In this document: piece after piece, positions 33,866 through 43,727 of the stretch
Layout of the letters: the number at the start of each line of letters is the position of its first letter
Numbering within the stretch: the first letter of the stretch is position 1
Source of the DNA: Salaquimonas pukyongi
GTDB taxonomy: Bacteria > Pseudomonadota > Alphaproteobacteria > Rhizobiales > Rhizobiaceae
Length of the DNA: 64,000 nucleotides
Direction: 5' to 3'
Assembly (NCBI RefSeq): GCF_001953055.1
Contig: NZ_CP019044.1
Span: 992,001 to 1,056,000, forward strand
Notes under the pieces: model-generated
The model's database searches: none
What the model was told of the DNA's origin: nothing
What the model saw: only the letters and a program-made list of their open reading frames with translations
Made by a program: the position numbers and the translations under genes

Positions 33866-36800
33866 CTATTCGGCAGCGTCCTTGAAGGCCGCCATGCCGT
33901 CTCCGTCTTTCTTGCCGGATTTGCGGCGCGGCTTGGCGACCGGTTCGTCATTGGCCGCTTCCATCGGCACACCATCTGCGGCAGCGGCCACGCGCCGGCG
34001 GCTGAATTTCCCGGCAATGTTTGTTGGCAGCGACAGCATGACCGGGATCAGCACCAGCGTCAGCAAGGTCGAGAAGGCCAGCCCGGAAATAACCGCAGTC
34101 GACAACTGCACCCACCAGATCGAGGTAATCGAACCGTAGGAAATGACCTGGTTGATGTAGTCGAAGTTGATCGTCAGTGCCATCGGGATCAGGCCCAGGA
34201 TTGTCGTGAACGTCGTCAGGAAAATCGGGCGGAAGCGCTGCGCCGACGTCTTCAGCACCGCCTGATGGACATCGACCCCTTCCGAGCGCAGCCGGTTGTA
34301 GGTATCGATCAGCACAATGGCGTTGTTGACGACAATCCCCGCCAGCGCCACCACGCCTGTACCGGTCATGATGATCGAGAATTTCTGCCCGGTAACCATC
34401 ATGCCGATCAGCACCCCGACAATCGCCAGGATTACCGTCGTGAGCGTCAGGAAGGTCTGGTAGAAGGAGTTGAACTGCGTGACGAGGATGATGAACATCA
34501 GGAACAGCGCACCTGCGGCCGCCTTGCCCAGAAACTCGCCGGCTTCCTTCTGGTCTTCGTCCGCACCGCGGAAGCGGAAGCGCAGGTCGGCAGGCCATTC
34601 CTGACCGTCGAGCCAGGCCTGGATTTGCTTGACCTTGTCGTCGGGAAGCATGTCGCGGCCCTCGAACTGCACTCCCTTCACCATGTTTGCCTTCACGTCC
34701 ATGGCATAAAAGCCGTCGCGGCGGGTGATGGAGGAAACCTTCTGCTGGGGGTTCATCTCGATGAAATTGGAAATCGGCACCTGTCCGTTCGGGGTGCGCA
34801 GCTTGAGTTCCGAGAGCTTGTCGAGCGAGCGCTCGGCTTCCGGCAGACGAACAATGATGTCGACTTCGTCTTCAGAATCATCGGGGCGATACTTGCCGAT
34901 TTCAACGCCATTGGTGACAAGCTGCACCATGGAGCCCACGGCGGCGATGCCGGCGTTGTAGCGGCCTGCTTCCTCACGATCGAGATCGATTTCCCATTCG
35001 ATGCCGGGCAGCGGACGGCTGTCCTCAACATCCTGCAATTCCGGCTGGCTGTCGAAAAATCCACGAACACGGCCAACCTGCTCGGCCAGCAGGTCGTAGT
35101 TGCTGGAGGTCAATTGCAGGCGAACATCCTTGCCGGTGGGCGGTCCGCCCTCCAGCTTGCGGATTTCCACCTTGATGCCGCCAATATCAGCCGTGCGCTG
35201 GCGGATTTCCGCAAAGATCTCCGTCGCCTTGCGGCGTTCCGAATAATCGGCCAATTCCACCTGCATGACGATCAGAACGTCCGCGGGCATGTCCTGAGGC
35301 GCGGCAAGATCGATCCCGCCGCCACCGCCGCCGCCGCCGGGAGCGCTGGCCGTCATCACCACATTGTCGATGCCGGCAACCTTCAGCACTTCGCGTTCGA
35401 CCTCGATGCCGATGTCGCGAATGTCCTGGCCTGACAGGTTGCCGCGTGCCTGAACGAAGACCGTGGCAATGTCGGGTTCTTCCTCCACGAAAAACTCAAC
35501 CCCGTTGGAGTTGGCGCCGAAGGTGATGAACGTCGTCACGGTAAGGGTAATCACGATGGCAACGACCACCAGATTCCCCCAAAGGCTGCCCGTCAGGTCG
35601 TCCAGCGTGCGAACGTATACCCCCATCACGCCCCGAAGTTTATCAGGTTCGAGTTTCGCCTGGGAAGACAGCATCTTGCCTGCCGCGGTCGGGCCCTCCC
35701 GCCGTTTGCGGCCAAGCAGGCGGTTTACCCCTTCGCCGAAATGGGCAAAAACGCGGCCTGTCGTCGGCACGAATACCAGTGCCGTCAGAAGCGACGCGGT
35801 CAGAACGATGATCACCATCACCGGCAGATAGCTCATGAACTCGCCCGAAACCCCCGGCCAAAGCAGCAGTGGCAGGAAGGCGGCTAGCGTGGTCGCTGTG
35901 GAAGAAACGATCGGCCAGAACATCAGCTTGGCCGCCCGGTTATAGGCTTCATCCGGCGGCAGGCCTTCCGCCAGTTTCCGGTCAGCATATTCGATCATCA
36001 CGATGGCACCATCGACCAGCATGCCGACCGTCAGCACGAGGCCGAACATGACCATCATGTTGACCGTCATGCCCATGAAGGCGAGGATGAGAAAGCCGAC
36101 CATGAATGAGGTTGGAATGGCCAGTCCGACCAGCAGGCCGGAGCGCAGTCCCAGCGATCCGATGACGACAATCATCACCAGCGAAACAGCTGTCATGATC
36201 GACGATTGCAGCGAACCAAGCACTTCGAAGATGAAGCTCGACTGGTCGATCAGGTAATTGACCTTGACGGTTTGCGGCCAGTCCTTGGTGTATTCCCCCA
36301 CTACCTCGCGCACTTTGGTGTTGTTGTCGATGATGTTGGTGCCGATGCGTTTGACGACCTCCAGAGACATCGCCGGCTGGCCGTTGACCCTGGTATAGGT
36401 GGAGGCATCCTTGAAGTTGCGGCGGATATCGGCCACCTCGCCGAGGGTTACAACGCCCTCGCCATTCTGCTTGATGGGAATGGAGTAAACGTCGCGCGCG
36501 CTTTCAACGAGGCCGGGGAGCTTGACGTTGAAACGCGCCGCCCCGTCATCGATGAAACCGGCGGGAACAAGCTGGTTGTACTGGGCCAGCGCGTTCAGCA
36601 GTTCCTGCTGGGTAATGTCGTAGGATTCCAGCTTCAGCAGGTCGAGCACGACCTCAAGCTGTTCGACGCGGGCGCCCTTCAGCTTTGCCTCGCGAACTGT
36701 CGCGATGGCCTCGATTTCATCCTGGAGCTGGCGGGCAAGATTGTAGAGTGTGCGTTCGGGAACATCACCCGAAAGGGTCACGATGATGGTCGGCTGCAGC

Positions 36801-37204
36801 GCGAAATTCGTTTCGAAAATCGCCGGCTCGTCCGCATCGCCGGGCAGGCTGGCCTTGGCAAGGTCCACCTTGTCGCGAATATCGGCCAGCACCTTGTCCT
36901 TGTCGGATCCGATCTGGAATTCCAGCACGATACCGGCATGGCCCTCCGATGCGATGGCGGTGATCTCTTTCAGCCCGTCCAGCCCGCGAAGTTCCGTCTC
37001 CATCGGCTTGACCAGCAGCCGTTCGGCATCTTCCGGCGATACGCCCCGCTGCCCGATCGAAACGTAGTAGACCGGAACATCGATGTCGGGATTGGCTTCC
37101 TTGGGAATTGCCAGATAGGACAATATGCCGGCGATCACCATGACGATCATCATGGTGATGACGGTTTTCGGCCTGGAGAGAATGGCTTCGAGCGCGCCGG
37201 TCAT
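33866..37204 (-). CDS. RND-family efflux transporter permease
   Basis: A 1112-residue inner-membrane pump of the AcrB/MexF superfamily with 12 helices and two large periplasmic loops. Helix 4 reads LTVGMLVDGAIVMIEYADR, with one acidic residue (VDG) instead of the VDD pair of classic AcrB. The mid-region contains an eight-glycine run (about 35319-35340), a flexible insertion. The C-terminus is Lys/Arg/Asp-rich. It is preceded by its membrane fusion partner with a 4-base overlap and by a PadR regulator, the usual padR-mfp-rnd efflux operon. No outer-membrane channel gene is in the window. Substrates unknown. Confidence 0.93.
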   Translation of the reverse strand: MTGALEAILSRPKTVITMMIVMVIAGILSYLAIPKEANPDIDVPVYYVSIGQRGVSPEDAERLLVKPMETELRGLDGLKEITAIASEGHAGIVLEFQIGSDKDKVLADIRDKVDLAKASLPGDADEPAIFETNFALQPTIIVTLSGDVPERTLYNLARQLQDEIEAIATVREAKLKGARVEQLEVVLDLLKLESYDITQQELLNALAQYNQLVPAGFIDDGAARFNVKLPGLVESARDVYSIPIKQNGEGVVTLGEVADIRRNFKDASTYTRVNGQPAMSLEVVKRIGTNIIDNNTKVREVVGEYTKDWPQTVKVNYLIDQSSFIFEVLGSLQSSIMTAVSLVMIVVIGSLGLRSGLLVGLAIPTSFMVGFLILAFMGMTVNMMVMFGLVLTVGMLVDGAIVMIEYADRKLAEGLPPDEAYNRAAKLMFWPIVSSTATTLAAFLPLLLWPGVSGEFMSYLPVMVIIVLTASLLTALVFVPTTGRVFAHFGEGVNRLLGRKRREGPTAAGKMLSSQAKLEPDKLRGVMGVYVRTLDDLTGSLWGNLVVVAIVITLTVTTFITFGANSNGVEFFVEEEPDIATVFVQARGNLSGQDIRDIGIEVEREVLKVAGIDNVVMTASAPGGGGGGGGIDLAAPQDMPADVLIVMQVELADYSERRKATEIFAEIRQRTADIGGIKVEIRKLEGGPPTGKDVRLQLTSSNYDLLAEQVGRVRGFFDSQPELQDVEDSRPLPGIEWEIDLDREEAGRYNAGIAAVGSMVQLVTNGVEIGKYRPDDSEDEVDIIVRLPEAERSLDKLSELKLRTPNGQVPISNFIEMNPQQKVSSITRRDGFYAMDVKANMVKGVQFEGRDMLPDDKVKQIQAWLDGQEWPADLRFRFRGADEDQKEAGEFLGKAAAGALFLMFIILVTQFNSFYQTFLTLTTVILAIVGVLIGMMVTGQKFSIIMTGTGVVALAGIVVNNAIVLIDTYNRLRSEGVDVHQAVLKTSAQRFRPIFLTTFTTILGLIPMALTINFDYINQVISYGSITSIWWVQLSTAVISGLAFSTLLTLVLIPVMLSLPTNIAGKFSRRRVAAAADGVPMEAANDEPVAKPRRKSGKKDGDGMAAFKDAAE

Positions 37205-38349
37205 TGGGCTGTCCCGGTGGCCTGCAGCCCTTCGGCTGCCGCCAGCTTGCCGGCATAGCGTTCATCCGGCGCCGTCTCCACCTTCTCTCCGGCAACGACA
37301 TATTCCTGGCCGAGCGTGATAACCCTGTCGCCCTCGCTGGGCCCCGTCACCCAAAATCCGTCCTTTTCCTGGGAAAGGATGGTGACGGGCACAAAGGCTA
37401 CCGTGTTGTCTTCTTTCACGATGCGGATGCCGATGGTGCCATCATCGGCCAGCGTCACCCAGGAAGGTGAAACACGGAACGCCTTGCCCGCATCAAGCAC
37501 AATCCTTGCTTCTGCGGTCATGCCGTCACGCACGCCGGAACCCGGTTCGAATTCGATCTCGACTGCAAAGGTACGCGTCTGGGCATCTGCAGATGGCGCG
37601 ATGTAGCGAATGGTTCCGGTAGCCGTATCTCCGGTGATCAGCTTTACTTCCGCTTCCATGCCGGTTGCGATTCTGCCGATGTCGCGTTCTGAAACCTGAC
37701 CGGTGAACAGCATGGGATCATTGTCGATCAGCGTCACGCAGGTCCCGCCCATCGACAGCATGTCGCCAGCCTCTGCGATCGGGTCCTGTACGATTCCGGC
37801 AGCATTGGCCCGCACCTCGGTGCGCTCCAGTTCCAGCTGCGCCGACGCCACCGATGCCTTGGCCGCATCCAGTGCCGCCCTCAGCGCGGTCAGCCGGTTT
37901 TGCGAGGCAAACCCCTTTTTCTTCAGCTGCGCATTGGCATTGTATTCGGTTTCAGCTTGCGCCAGTTGCGCTTTTGCCTGGGCCAGGCTGGCTTCCCTGG
38001 CACCGCGTTCGATCACGCAGACAAGGTCGCCCTTCTTCACGTTCTGGCCTTTTGAAACCAGACGTTTTTCCAGTACGCCCGCCGTCTCCGCCCGCACGGT
38101 CACCACTGCATCGGCACGGGTTCTGCCGCGCACCAGCACGCTTTGCTGGCGCTCCTGTGCCATCAGGGGAACATGGCGCACCTTGAAAATTTCAGCGCTG
38201 CGCTCAGCTTCACGCTCTGCGATCGGCACTGCGCTTTCGCCATTATCGGACTGCCCGCCGATCTTCACGTCGCCAGCCATCATCCACAGTCCGAGACCGC
38301 CGGCCAGCGCAATGGCCAGCACATGGGAACCTTTGATTTTAAAGGCCAT
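37201..38349 (-). CDS. HlyD-type membrane fusion protein of the RND pump
   Basis: A 382-residue periplasmic adaptor with an N-terminal anchor (VLAIALAGGLGLWMMAG), a lipoyl-like half-motif (VLEKRLVSKGQNVKKGDLVCVIE), a long coiled-coil hairpin (about residues 115-175, Ala/Gln/Glu-rich) and beta-barrel domains. It links the inner-membrane pump to an outer-membrane channel. Its stop overlaps the pump start by ATGA. GGTAAGGAAG precedes the ATG. It is second in the padR-mfp-rnd operon. Confidence 0.92.
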   Translation of the reverse strand: MAFKIKGSHVLAIALAGGLGLWMMAGDVKIGGQSDNGESAVPIAEREAERSAEIFKVRHVPLMAQERQQSVLVRGRTRADAVVTVRAETAGVLEKRLVSKGQNVKKGDLVCVIERGAREASLAQAKAQLAQAETEYNANAQLKKKGFASQNRLTALRAALDAAKASVASAQLELERTEVRANAAGIVQDPIAEAGDMLSMGGTCVTLIDNDPMLFTGQVSERDIGRIATGMEAEVKLITGDTATGTIRYIAPSADAQTRTFAVEIEFEPGSGVRDGMTAEARIVLDAGKAFRVSPSWVTLADDGTIGIRIVKEDNTVAFVPVTILSQEKDGFWVTGPSEGDRVITLGQEYVVAGEKVETAPDERYAGKLAAAEGLQATGTAQ

Positions 38350-38402
38350 TTTCTGCTTCCTTACCAGGGTCTCGTTGAAGACCGCTTATCAGTCCATTCC
38401 GT

Positions 38403-38951
38403 CTATTCTGCGGCTGCCGCGCTCGGCAGGGAACTGCCCGCAATTTCCAGCAACTGCTGTTTGTTTTTTATCAGATATTCCAGATCGCTCTTGAGAACAT
38501 GCTTTCCGTAGGCTGCAACCCACCGCGTGCCGGGATGCTGGCACTCGGCCGAATGCTCGCAGATCACCGACAACTGGCCTTCCAGAAAGGCGATTCGCTG
38601 CTCAATGGCATCGGACACGCTGTGCTGTGTACCGAATTCTGCGGTCATCGCAACCAGAAGAAACTCCGATTTGAAGACGTCCTTGCCCGGGGGCTGCATG
38701 ATGGCGTGGAGAAATTCGGCTTTCCCGGCCTCCGTGATCGTGTAAACCTTGCGTTCGGGCTTGCCCTGGCTTTGTTCGGCACGGCTGGTTACCAGTTGCT
38801 CGGCCTCCAGCTTCGCCAGCATCGGATAGATCGAACCATATCCGATGTCGATGAAATGGCTGTAGGGGCCGTCGCTGGCGAGTTTGCGAATCTCATACCC
38901 GCTTGCATCCTGAAAATTCAGGATTGCCAGGATCAGGGTTCTCACATTCAC
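38403..38951 (-). CDS. PadR-family repressor of the RND operon
   Basis: A 182-residue regulator with the PadR N-terminal winged helix (ILNFQDASGYEIRKLASDG ... YPMLAKLEAEQLVTSRAE) and a C-terminal helical domain of the Vir-type extension. The start is a GTG at 38951, supported by GAAGGAAG upstream. It is the first gene of the efflux operon; a perfect 21-bp palindrome lies 139 bases upstream (39090-39110). It probably represses its own operon and responds to a phenolic or drug ligand, by analogy with PadR. Confidence 0.88.
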   Translation of the reverse strand: MNVRTLILAILNFQDASGYEIRKLASDGPYSHFIDIGYGSIYPMLAKLEAEQLVTSRAEQSQGKPERKVYTITEAGKAEFLHAIMQPPGKDVFKSEFLLVAMTAEFGTQHSVSDAIEQRIAFLEGQLSVICEHSAECQHPGTRWVAAYGKHVLKSDLEYLIKNKQQLLEIAGSSLPSAAAAE

Positions 38952-39089
38952 GATATGCTTCCTTCATGGCCGGGCAGGTGGGCGTGCACCATGCGGGCAT
39001 CCCTGTTCAATTCACTGTCAGGCCGTTGTCACCATCAGGCCGCTGCGCCAGGGATTGCCTGCATTCGGCGGATGCCGTTGGGTGGCAGT

Positions 39090-39110
39090 TATATATCGGG
39101 CCGATATATA
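39090..39110. promoter_or_regulatory. 21-bp palindrome, probable PadR operator
   Basis: TATATATCGG-G-CCGATATATA is a perfect 10-1-10 palindrome in the 312-bp gap (38952-39263) upstream of padR. It is the only strong dyad there, and its AT-rich form suits a promoter position. Binding by the adjacent PadR protein is an inference. The rest of the gap is featureless. Confidence 0.68.
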
Positions 39111-39263
39111 TCAATAGACAGGAGTAAAAAAAACACTGTTTGGATTTCCGGTGCAATCCTGCTGACAGAAGGGTGTCAGGAGAATTGGCGATTTTGCACC
39201 CGCAGAGCGCAGGCCATCGCCCATGATCGCACCCGGCATCGCACCCGGCTTGGCGGCATGCGC

Positions 39264-40811
39264 TTATTTCTGGTGCCGGTTTACCAGTTTCTGGGTGGTC
39301 ACATAGTCCGTCTTGCCGCTGCCCAGCACCGGGATTTCGGCCACTTTCACAATCACGTTTGGCACCATCAGCTCCGGATAGCCGAGCTGTTTCACCGTCT
39401 TGATCAGCGGCTCCTTGGCCGCTTCCGGCCAGGTCGTCACCAGCACGATTTTCTCGCCGCGCCGCTTGTCGGGGAGCGATACCGCAGCATGGTTTGCCTC
39501 CGGCCACAGTTTTCCCGCCACCATCTCGATGGCGCCGAGCGGCACCATCTCTCCGGCGACCTTGGCAAAGCGCTTGGCCCGGCCGCGGATCGTCACATAG
39601 CCCTCTGTGTCGATGTCGACAATATCGCCGGAATCGTGCCAGCCATCGGCGGGCGGCTGCAATTCGCCCGGCCTGTCATGGGTCATGTAGCCGAGCATCA
39701 CATTGGGGCCGCGAACCCACAGCCTGCCGCCTGCATCGATCCCCTCGACCGGTTCAAGCCGCGCCTCGATGCCCGGCAGCAATTTGCCAACAGAGCCGGG
39801 CCGGTTTTCTTCCGGCGTGTTGACGGCAACCACGGGAGCCGCCTCGGTCATGCCGAAGCCTTCCAGTACCAGCGTGTCAAACCGTTCGGCCCAGGTCTTG
39901 CGTGTGTCGTCCCTGACCGCTTCAGCACCCGCAACCACCAGCCGCAACGAGGCAAAGTCATCGTCCTTTGCTGCCCGCGCGTAACCGGTCAAAAACGTGT
40001 CGGTACCGAACAGGATGGTCGGCTTCGATTTCGCCACGGCCTGGGGAATGATCTTCATGTGCAGCGGCGAGGGATAGAGAAAGAGTCTGACACCATACAT
40101 CAGCGGCAGGATCATGCCGCCGGTGATGCCGAAGGAATGAAACACCGGCAATACGTTGAACAATTTGTCCGCCGGGCCGAAATCTATGCGTTCTGCAATC
40201 TGTGCGCAGTTCGACAGGACGTTGTCGTGGGAAAGCACCACAGCCTTGGGATGGCCTTCCGAACCGGAGGTGAACAGCACCAGGGCAGGGTCTGCAGGAT
40301 CAGGGTTGGCGACAGCGCGCCGGGCGAACAGGGCGGCAGCCGCTTTCTCAACCAGGCTGACGCTGTCGATCAGGTCTTCCAGCCAGAAGAACTCAAGCCC
40401 TGCCTCTTCCAGTGCGCCTTGAAGCGACTGCAGTTCTGCTTTCTCGATGAAGGTGCGCGAGGCGATCACCAGCCGAGCCTTGACCGTCCGGCAGGCGGAA
40501 ACCACGATGGACGGCCCGGCTGTGTAGTTGAGCATTGCCGGCACGCGGCCAGCCGATTGCAGGGCGAAGAAAGTGCTTACAACGGCATTTGCGTTGGGCA
40601 GCAATACTGCAACGATTTCACCGGCTTGTGTGACCTTCTCGAATCGCTTTGCGAGCAGCCTTGCCCCCAGCAAAACGCGGCCATAGGAGAACTTCTGCCC
40701 GATGGCGTCTTCAAGTTGCGGCTCGCTTGATTTGTAACGCCGGCTTGCGCCCACCAGCGCGTCAAACAGGGTTTGTCCCGCAAAGCAGGACGTGAAATCC
40801 TTCTCTCCCAA
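39264..40811 (-). CDS. AMP-dependent acyl-ACP/acyl-CoA synthetase (Aas-like)
   Basis: A 515-residue adenylate-forming ligase. It has the ATP loop VLFTSGSEGHPKAVVLSH, the second core motif EGFGMTEAAPV, the hinge region DGWHDSGDIVDID, and the C-terminal catalytic lysine in LGSGKTDYV. The overall pattern is close to the synthetase half of Aas, which loads fatty acids on acyl carrier protein for phospholipid recycling; no acyltransferase half is present. The start is the TTG at 40811, with AGGAGG about seven bases upstream. It is not in an obvious operon with its neighbours. Confidence 0.85.
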   Translation of the reverse strand: MGEKDFTSCFAGQTLFDALVGASRRYKSSEPQLEDAIGQKFSYGRVLLGARLLAKRFEKVTQAGEIVAVLLPNANAVVSTFFALQSAGRVPAMLNYTAGPSIVVSACRTVKARLVIASRTFIEKAELQSLQGALEEAGLEFFWLEDLIDSVSLVEKAAAALFARRAVANPDPADPALVLFTSGSEGHPKAVVLSHDNVLSNCAQIAERIDFGPADKLFNVLPVFHSFGITGGMILPLMYGVRLFLYPSPLHMKIIPQAVAKSKPTILFGTDTFLTGYARAAKDDDFASLRLVVAGAEAVRDDTRKTWAERFDTLVLEGFGMTEAAPVVAVNTPEENRPGSVGKLLPGIEARLEPVEGIDAGGRLWVRGPNVMLGYMTHDRPGELQPPADGWHDSGDIVDIDTEGYVTIRGRAKRFAKVAGEMVPLGAIEMVAGKLWPEANHAAVSLPDKRRGEKIVLVTTWPEAAKEPLIKTVKQLGYPELMVPNVIVKVAEIPVLGSGKTDYVTTQKLVNRHQK

Positions 40812-40905
40812 GCACGCCTCCTTCGCGCTTTATTCCTCCGAAAAGAAGTGTGGCAGGGAACGGGCTGGAAGGAAAGGGGCCATAGCCAACCTGAAAGAAG
40901 GGCGC

Positions 40906-41625
40906 TTATACCCAGCTCTGGTTCTTGTGATCGAAAAGCCCGCCATTGACGGTGTTTTCCGCCAGGACCAGGGCAACGAATGTTTCCGCCACTTCGCGGG
41001 CATGGGGCAGGGTTTCGGGGTTCTCGCCAGGCATTGCCTGTGCCCGCATCGCCGTTGCGGTTGCACCCGGATTGACCAGGTTCACTTTCAGATTGCTGTT
41101 GGCGCTTTCAGCCGCCCAAGTCTTGCCGAGCGCCTCAAGGCCTGCCTTGGAAACCGAATAGGCGCCCCAGAACGATTTGCAGGATTGGGCCGCGCCGGAG
41201 GAAACCAGCAGGGCGCGCCCGGCATCTGATGCCTTCAGCAGCGGATCGAGCGAGCGTATCAGCCGCCAGTTGGCGGTCAGATTGGCGGCAAGCACCCTTT
41301 CGAAGGTTTTCGGCTCGAAGTGGCCCAGCGGCGACAGGCCGCCCAGAATGCCGGCATTGGCGATGAAGATGTCGAGCCTGCCCCAGCGTTCATCGATGCT
41401 GGCGCCGAGCCGGTCGAGCGCGTCGTAGTCGGTGATATCAAGGGGAACCAGCGTTGCCGTTCCACCGGCTTCGCCAATGGCATCGTCAAGTTCCTCAAGT
41501 CCGCCCACCGTGCGCGCAAGGGCGATGACATGGGCTCCTTCGCGCGCCAGCGCCAAAGCGGTAAAATAGCCGATGCCCCGCGATGCGCCGGTCACCAGCG
41601 CAATTTTGTCCTGCAGTCTTTTCAT
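40906..41625 (-). CDS. Short-chain dehydrogenase/reductase
   Basis: A 239-residue SDR with the cofactor motif TGASRGIG, the NAG motif (IANAGILGG), and the catalytic tetrad with Ser in VSSGAAQSC and YSVSK. The Arg at the end of the first strand loop (LARTVGG) suggests NADP(H) preference, though this is weak. It starts 6 bases after the purF stop and is likely read from the purF transcript. This cvpA-purF-SDR order is common in rhizobia. Its substrate is unknown. Confidence 0.9.
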   Translation of the reverse strand: MKRLQDKIALVTGASRGIGYFTALALAREGAHVIALARTVGGLEELDDAIGEAGGTATLVPLDITDYDALDRLGASIDERWGRLDIFIANAGILGGLSPLGHFEPKTFERVLAANLTANWRLIRSLDPLLKASDAGRALLVSSGAAQSCKSFWGAYSVSKAGLEALGKTWAAESANSNLKVNLVNPGATATAMRAQAMPGENPETLPHAREVAETFVALVLAENTVNGGLFDHKNQSWV

Positions 41626-41631
41626 GATGTG

Positions 41632-43104
41632 TCAGCGTCCCTGGCGTTCGGCCAGAAGGGAAATGTTCGAGGTCTTACCGTCGCTGAGATTGTGGTCGGT
41701 CAGGTCGGTGGGATATTCCCGGGAGAAGCAGGCATCGCAGAACTGCGGTGCGTCGGCGTTGCGCTTTGCCTCTCCGGCAGCACGGTAAAGCCCGTCCAGG
41801 GAAATGAAGGCGAGCGAATCGACGCGAATGAACTCCGCCATCTCCTCGATGCTCATGCGTGAGGCCAGCAATTTCTGCCGCTCCGGTGTGTCGACGCCAT
41901 AATAGCAGGGGGAGGCGGTCGGTGGACTGGCAATGCGCATGTGCACTTCGGCAGCGCCTGCCTCGCGCACCATCTGGACGATCTTCTTGGAGGTCGTTCC
42001 GCGCACGATGGAATCATCCACCAGCACGACGCGCTTGCCCTCGATCATGCGCTGGTTGGCATTGTGCTTCAGCTTGACGCCCATGTGACGGATCGAATCG
42101 GTGGGCTGGATGAAGGTGCGCCCCACATAGTGATTTCGGATGATGCCCAGTTCGAACGGAAGGTTAGCCCCTTGCGCGAAACCGATCGCGGCAGGAACGC
42201 CGGAATCGGGAACCGGAACGACGAAATCGGCTTCCGCCGGCGCTTCCTTTGCCAGTTCAACGCCGATCTGTTTGCGGACGTGATAGACGTTGCGGCCCGC
42301 CATCATGGAATCGGGCCGGGCAAAGTAAACATATTCGAAGATGCAGAACCGGCTGCCCGTCTTTTCGAAAGGGTAGGCCGAGCGGATGCCCGAATCGGTA
42401 ATGATGATGAGTTCGCCCGGCTCGATGTCGCGCACATAGCGTGCGCCGATGATGTCCAGGGCGCAGGTTTCCGATGCCAGAATGTAGGCGCCGTCGAGAT
42501 CGCCCAGCACCAGCGGGCGCACGCCCAGCGGATCACGGCAGCCGATCAGTTTCTTGTTGGTGATGCCAACCAGCGAAAACGCGCCTTCCAGCTGGCGGAT
42601 CGCATCGGTCAGCTTTTCCTCGAAGCTTGCCGCCTTGTCCATGGCGATAAGGTGCAGGATCACTTCCGTGTCCGAGGTCGAATGGAAGATCGCACCATCG
42701 CGCTGCAACTGGCGCCGCAGCGTCAGCGCATTGGTCAGATTGCCGTTGTGGGCAACCGCAAACCCGCCGCCGGCAAATTCGGCAAAAAACGGCTGAACGT
42801 TGCGCATTTCGTCGCCGCCGGTGGTCGAATAGCGGTTGTGGCCAATGGCGCGCGAGCCTTTCAGACGCTCCAGGACATCGGGCTTTGTGAAGGTGTCTCC
42901 GATCAGGCCGCGATGGCGTTCGGCAAAGAACTGCTTGCCGTCATAGCTGACGATGCCGGCAGCTTCCTGTCCACGGTGTTGCAGGGAGTGCAGGCCGAGC
43001 GTCGTCAGCGCTGCTGCGTCCTGGTGGCCGAAAATGCCGAAGACGCCGCATTCCTCGTGAAGCGTGTCGTCATCTTCCAGATGGGGGTTGGAAGCGAAAG
43101 GCAT
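41632..43104 (-). CDS. purF: Amidophosphoribosyltransferase
   Basis: First committed enzyme of purine synthesis: PRPP and glutamine to phosphoribosylamine. The 490-residue protein has the N-terminal nucleophile cysteine in HEECGVFGIFG (Cys19 before propeptide removal), the GHNRYSTTG loop, and the PRPP-binding segment RVVLVDDSIVRGTTSKKIV. The ATG at 43104 fits the family. It lies between cvpA and the SDR gene on the same strand. The feedback site cannot be judged here. Confidence 0.96.
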   Translation of the reverse strand: MPFASNPHLEDDDTLHEECGVFGIFGHQDAAALTTLGLHSLQHRGQEAAGIVSYDGKQFFAERHRGLIGDTFTKPDVLERLKGSRAIGHNRYSTTGGDEMRNVQPFFAEFAGGGFAVAHNGNLTNALTLRRQLQRDGAIFHSTSDTEVILHLIAMDKAASFEEKLTDAIRQLEGAFSLVGITNKKLIGCRDPLGVRPLVLGDLDGAYILASETCALDIIGARYVRDIEPGELIIITDSGIRSAYPFEKTGSRFCIFEYVYFARPDSMMAGRNVYHVRKQIGVELAKEAPAEADFVVPVPDSGVPAAIGFAQGANLPFELGIIRNHYVGRTFIQPTDSIRHMGVKLKHNANQRMIEGKRVVLVDDSIVRGTTSKKIVQMVREAGAAEVHMRIASPPTASPCYYGVDTPERQKLLASRMSIEEMAEFIRVDSLAFISLDGLYRAAGEAKRNADAPQFCDACFSREYPTDLTDHNLSDGKTSNISLLAERQGR

Positions 43105-43172
43105 GGCGATCCTGTCTTATGTCATGACTTGGCATTGCGGGTTTCAATCGGATCCGCACACACCTGTGCAGA

Positions 43173-43727
43173 TCAGCTATTGGTCTGTTCTTCCCCGCCA
43201 GCGCCGTCCTGCGGCTTCAGGCGGTCGATGATCGACTTTTCCGGATCGTCCGGCAGCAGTTCGACCAGGCCTTCGCCGATCGATTCAAGCATGGGCTTGG
43301 ACTTGGCATTGGCAACCCAGCCGGGCTGGTTTTCCGGCACCAGCCAGTTGAAAAACAGCAGGCCGACGACCACCAGCAGTGCGCCGCGCACGGCACCAAA
43401 GACAAAGCCGAGGGTACGGTCGAGCGGGCCGATTTTCGAATCGACAATGAAATCGGCAATTTTCATGGTGATGACGCTGACGACAATCAGCGCCACGACG
43501 AAGATGCCGGCCGCCGCCGCAATGTCCGCAATCGTCTGGCTGTCGGAAATCGACTGGGTGTAGTTATACGCAAATGGCGACAGCGACTTGTAGAAATACA
43601 AGGCTGCAAGGGCTGCGACCACCCATGAGGCAACCGAAAGCACTTCGCGGGAAAAACCGCGGATCATGGCGAGCAGGCCGGAAATCAGCATCAATCCGAT
43701 CAGCACGCCGTCAAACAGAGTAATCAT
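43173..43727 (-). CDS. cvpA: CvpA-family membrane protein
   Basis: A 184-residue inner-membrane protein with four helices (FDGVLIGLMLISGLLAMIRG at the start, ending in a polar tail with LPDDPEKSIIDRL). CvpA was first named for colicin V production and is now linked to envelope homeostasis. Its place directly before purF is conserved in many proteobacteria. The C-terminus is acidic and soluble. The 216-bp gap to radA shows no clear terminator. Confidence 0.9.
   Translation of the reverse strand: MITLFDGVLIGLMLISGLLAMIRGFSREVLSVASWVVAALAALYFYKSLSPFAYNYTQSISDSQTIADIAAAAGIFVVALIVVSVITMKIADFIVDSKIGPLDRTLGFVFGAVRGALLVVVGLLFFNWLVPENQPGWVANAKSKPMLESIGEGLVELLPDDPEKSIIDRLKPQDGAGGEEQTNS

Noticed and set aside
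33587-35434. Long plus-strand open frame opposite the RND pump
   Set aside because: It is a shadow of the pump gene with no plausible start signal or domain.
38499-40730. 743-codon plus-strand open frame opposite padR and the ligase gene
   Set aside because: It covers two real minus-strand genes and the intergenic operator; composition is that of an antisense frame.
41941-43563. Long plus-strand open frame opposite purF and cvpA
   Set aside because: Antisense shadow of strongly conserved genes.
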